Shown here piece after piece: positions 62,399-64,000 of a DNA stretch of 64,000 nucleotides. The position numbers and the translations under genes were made by a program. Positions within the stretch are counted from its first letter, which is position 1. The number at the start of each line of letters is the position of its first letter. The notes beneath the pieces are model-generated. The model did not search any database. It was not told where the DNA came from and saw only the letters and a list, made by a program, of their open reading frames with translations. The stretch is from Bacteroidales bacterium (GTDB taxonomy: Bacteria; Bacteroidota; Bacteroidia; Bacteroidales; UBA932). Location of the stretch: assembly GCA_017395045.1 (NCBI GenBank), contig JAFPWG010000012.1:124001-188000 (forward strand). Reading direction: 5' to 3'.

Positions 62399-63649
62399 TC
62401 AATGCCGAGCGTACCGGGCCTTGAAGGTCTCCCAGTCGTAATACGGCCAGTTCTCCGTCTCCAGGGGGAGCCGGGCCTCTTCGCCGTTCAGGAGGGCCTT
62501 GAAGAGTATTCTCGGGGATTTCCTGCTGCGGTAGAACACGAGTTGCACGTTTGCGCCCATGGGGACGCGGTGCGTCTGGCACCAGACGGGAATGTCGTCG
62601 GGATTCTCCACGTCGTGTCCCATTCCGTCGATGTCCAGGATCATCATCAGGGGAAGGATCGTGTAGTCGTGGCCGAAGCGGAGGTCGGCGCCCGTCCTGC
62701 CGGAGGTGATCCGGTCGTCGGCCTTGGCGATGATGTCGTCCACGATGGGTTGGTAGCCGTTGTGCGTGGGCCAGGCATAGGCGTAGAACTGGAAATCGTC
62801 CACTTTCCAGAGGTCCACCTTCTCCTTGTCGGTGAAAAGGTCCCAGAAATCCAGGTCCGTCTCCAGGCTGTTCATGCCGGCGGCGAAGAACCACAGGTAG
62901 GAAACGAGGTCCCACTGCTTGTCCGCCGGGACGGCCTTTTCCACATCGGCGAACAAGCGGGTGAGGATGGTCCGGTAGTCCACGGTGCGGCGGATGTACT
63001 GCTCCCAGGTTTCATCGAAGCGCAGCGGCGTTTCCTTCACGTCCTTCTCGCGGAACGGGTTGCTCTGGTCCATCGGCAGGATGGCCGGCAGGTAGTATTT
63101 CCCGAAGTGTTCGGTGAGGGCGATCTTCGGATTCTGCGCCTTCAGGCCCAGGCAGAAGGACGACATGGTCATCACACAGCGGGTGGAGGTCGATGTCCAC
63201 GCGTGCACTTCGGCGCCCTTCGAGAAGATTCCCGGGAAATTCGCATACATCCGCGCTGCCAGGGCCTGCTGCTGGTCCCAGCCGCGCTGGGACAGGTCGC
63301 CCACCCGGTAGCGCACCTCCGGATACAGGCGGTCGAAACGGCGCTTGTAATCCTGGCCGAAGGGGGTCAGGTTCCCCTCCTTTTCGGCGGCGGAAAGAGC
63401 CTTGTGGATCCGGTCGTACAGGTCGCTCTGCCACGCATACCGGGCGCCGTGACGGCCGTAGTGACTGATGTAGAAGGCTTTATATCCCTTGGGCGCGGGC
63501 GTGAGTTTCACCGGCGTCGCGGGACAGAGGTAATCCGTGCCGGAGAGATATCCGGGATGCTCTTCCAGCTGTCGGAAGATATCGCGCTGCTGGCCGGAGG
63601 CGATGACGGAGGCCGCCGTCAGGAGAGCGGCGAGGAGGAGACGTTTCAT
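62399..63649 (-). CDS. Histidine acid phosphatase (phytase/MINPP-like)
   Basis: A protein of 416 residues with signal peptide MKRLLLAALLTAASVIASGQ. The histidine-phosphatase motif FYISHYGRHGARYA gives the nucleophile histidine, and LRFGHDYTILPLMM near the C-terminus supplies the proton donor HD. RGWDQQQALAARM and TSTSTRCVMTMSSF are also typical. It could release phosphate from inositol phosphates or phosphosugars in the periplasm. It overlaps the end of an AraC-family regulator by four bases (ATGA). Confidence 0.88.
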   Translation of the reverse strand: MKRLLLAALLTAASVIASGQQRDIFRQLEEHPGYLSGTDYLCPATPVKLTPAPKGYKAFYISHYGRHGARYAWQSDLYDRIHKALSAAEKEGNLTPFGQDYKRRFDRLYPEVRYRVGDLSQRGWDQQQALAARMYANFPGIFSKGAEVHAWTSTSTRCVMTMSSFCLGLKAQNPKIALTEHFGKYYLPAILPMDQSNPFREKDVKETPLRFDETWEQYIRRTVDYRTILTRLFADVEKAVPADKQWDLVSYLWFFAAGMNSLETDLDFWDLFTDKEKVDLWKVDDFQFYAYAWPTHNGYQPIVDDIIAKADDRITSGRTGADLRFGHDYTILPLMMILDIDGMGHDVENPDDIPVWCQTHRVPMGANVQLVFYRSRKSPRILFKALLNGEEARLPLETENWPYYDWETFKARYARH

Positions 63650-64000
63650 ACGAGGTTGCTTTTTTGGTTTCGCGCCCTCCATTCGTTCGGAGAGCAGCCG
63701 TAAATCTGTTTGAAGCGCCGGGAAATGCTTTTGGTATCGCTTTCCCCCAGGGCCAGGGCGATGTTGACCACCTGGTCGTCGGTGTCCAGCAGCATTTCGG
63801 CAAAGTGCTTGAGTTTCAGTTCGGAGATATATTGGTACAGGGTTTTCCCCGTCACGCTTTTGAACCGCCGCTCAAGCAGGCGGCGGGACAGGGCGACTTC
63901 GCCGGTGACGTCCTTGACGGAAATCTTCTTCTCGACGTTCTTCTGGATGAACAGGAGAGCCTTCAGGATCTGCTGGTCCCCGGTGGCGAAAGCCGCCGTG
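63646..64000 (-). CDS. AraC-family transcription regulator (N-terminus beyond window)
   Basis: The reverse strand is open from the window edge to the stop at 63646, giving 117 residues of the C-terminus. It contains the two helix-turn-helix units of AraC/XylS regulators: KISVKDVTGEVALSRRLLER, RRFKSVTGKTLYQYISELKL, and VVNIALALGESDTKSISRRF followed by KQIYGCSPNEWRAR. The upstream sequence GDQQILKALLFIQKNVEKKI resembles the linker of XylR-like regulators with a periplasmic-binding fold, but that part lies outside the window. It overlaps the histidine phosphatase start by four bases and may control it. Confidence 0.85.
   Translation of the reverse strand, partial: TAAFATGDQQILKALLFIQKNVEKKISVKDVTGEVALSRRLLERRFKSVTGKTLYQYISELKLKHFAEMLLDTDDQVVNIALALGESDTKSISRRFKQIYGCSPNEWRARNQKSNLV

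Overview
The window looks like a chromosomal segment from a G+C-rich member of the Bacteroidota, most likely an uncultured, host-associated Bacteroidales. The evidence is the promoter style (TAnnTTTG -7 boxes, several with a TTTG -33 box), TonB-dependent receptors with carboxypeptidase-regulatory domains, DUF4249/DUF4876/DUF6850 partner proteins, a fused SecDF, a type III glutamine synthetase (GlnN), S46 and S9B dipeptidyl peptidases, and an str operon that places rpsJ after fusA. I saw no phage genes, insertion sequences or CRISPR array.

Layout. 1-11.8 kb is mostly housekeeping: a DUF4249 lipoprotein and TonB receptor behind hflX; ybeY-mnmG; ruvA; then sufS, a sufE-sufT fusion, folK and glyS. 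Two good parS-like palindromes lie in and just after mnmG, and a third weaker one lies in sufS, so the chromosome origin region may be near. 11.9-23.8 kb is an envelope locus: a lipoprotein serpin, then a tight operon of TonB receptor, DUF4876 lipoprotein, two tandem DUF6850 barrels, a fimbrillin/FISUMP lipoprotein and an S46 peptidase. 23.8-34.4 kb holds secDF, a PD40-SPOR protein, a sodium-solute symporter with a membrane LytTR regulator, cutC with a divergent MGMT-like gene, and a codB-type permease coupled to a phosphoribosyltransferase-like protein. 34.4-44.6 kb holds a GH2/S9B/DUF3298 operon, a lipoprotein nitroreductase with a GNAT enzyme, and a heparinase II/III plus GH88 pair.

44.6-48.1 kb is the str operon rpsL-rpsG-fusA-rpsJ, closed by a strong terminator instead of running into the S10 operon. 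48.1-57.7 kb has glnN, a CAT-anticodon tRNA that shares a transcript with an HD-domain lipoprotein and a GH2 enzyme, a DUF554 protein and dnaE. 57.7-64 kb has a ThiL-like protein of divergent N-terminus, two tandem tonB paralogues, a frameshifted LuxR-type pseudogene, a repeat-like sequence, a short membrane regulator, a histidine acid phosphatase and the end of an AraC-family regulator.

How the genes fit together. The TonB proteins near the right end could energise the outer-membrane receptors at the left. The secreted peptidases, glycosidases and serpin suggest a life on host- or diet-derived peptides and glycans. Genes are densely packed, with many ATGA/TGATG/TAATG junctions, and at least four genes have a -7 box only 4-5 nt before the start codon, which predicts leaderless mRNAs. 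The best candidates for something undescribed are the 11.9-23.8 kb envelope locus, the SufE-SufT fusion, the permease-phosphoribosyltransferase pair and the tRNA-HD lipoprotein operon.
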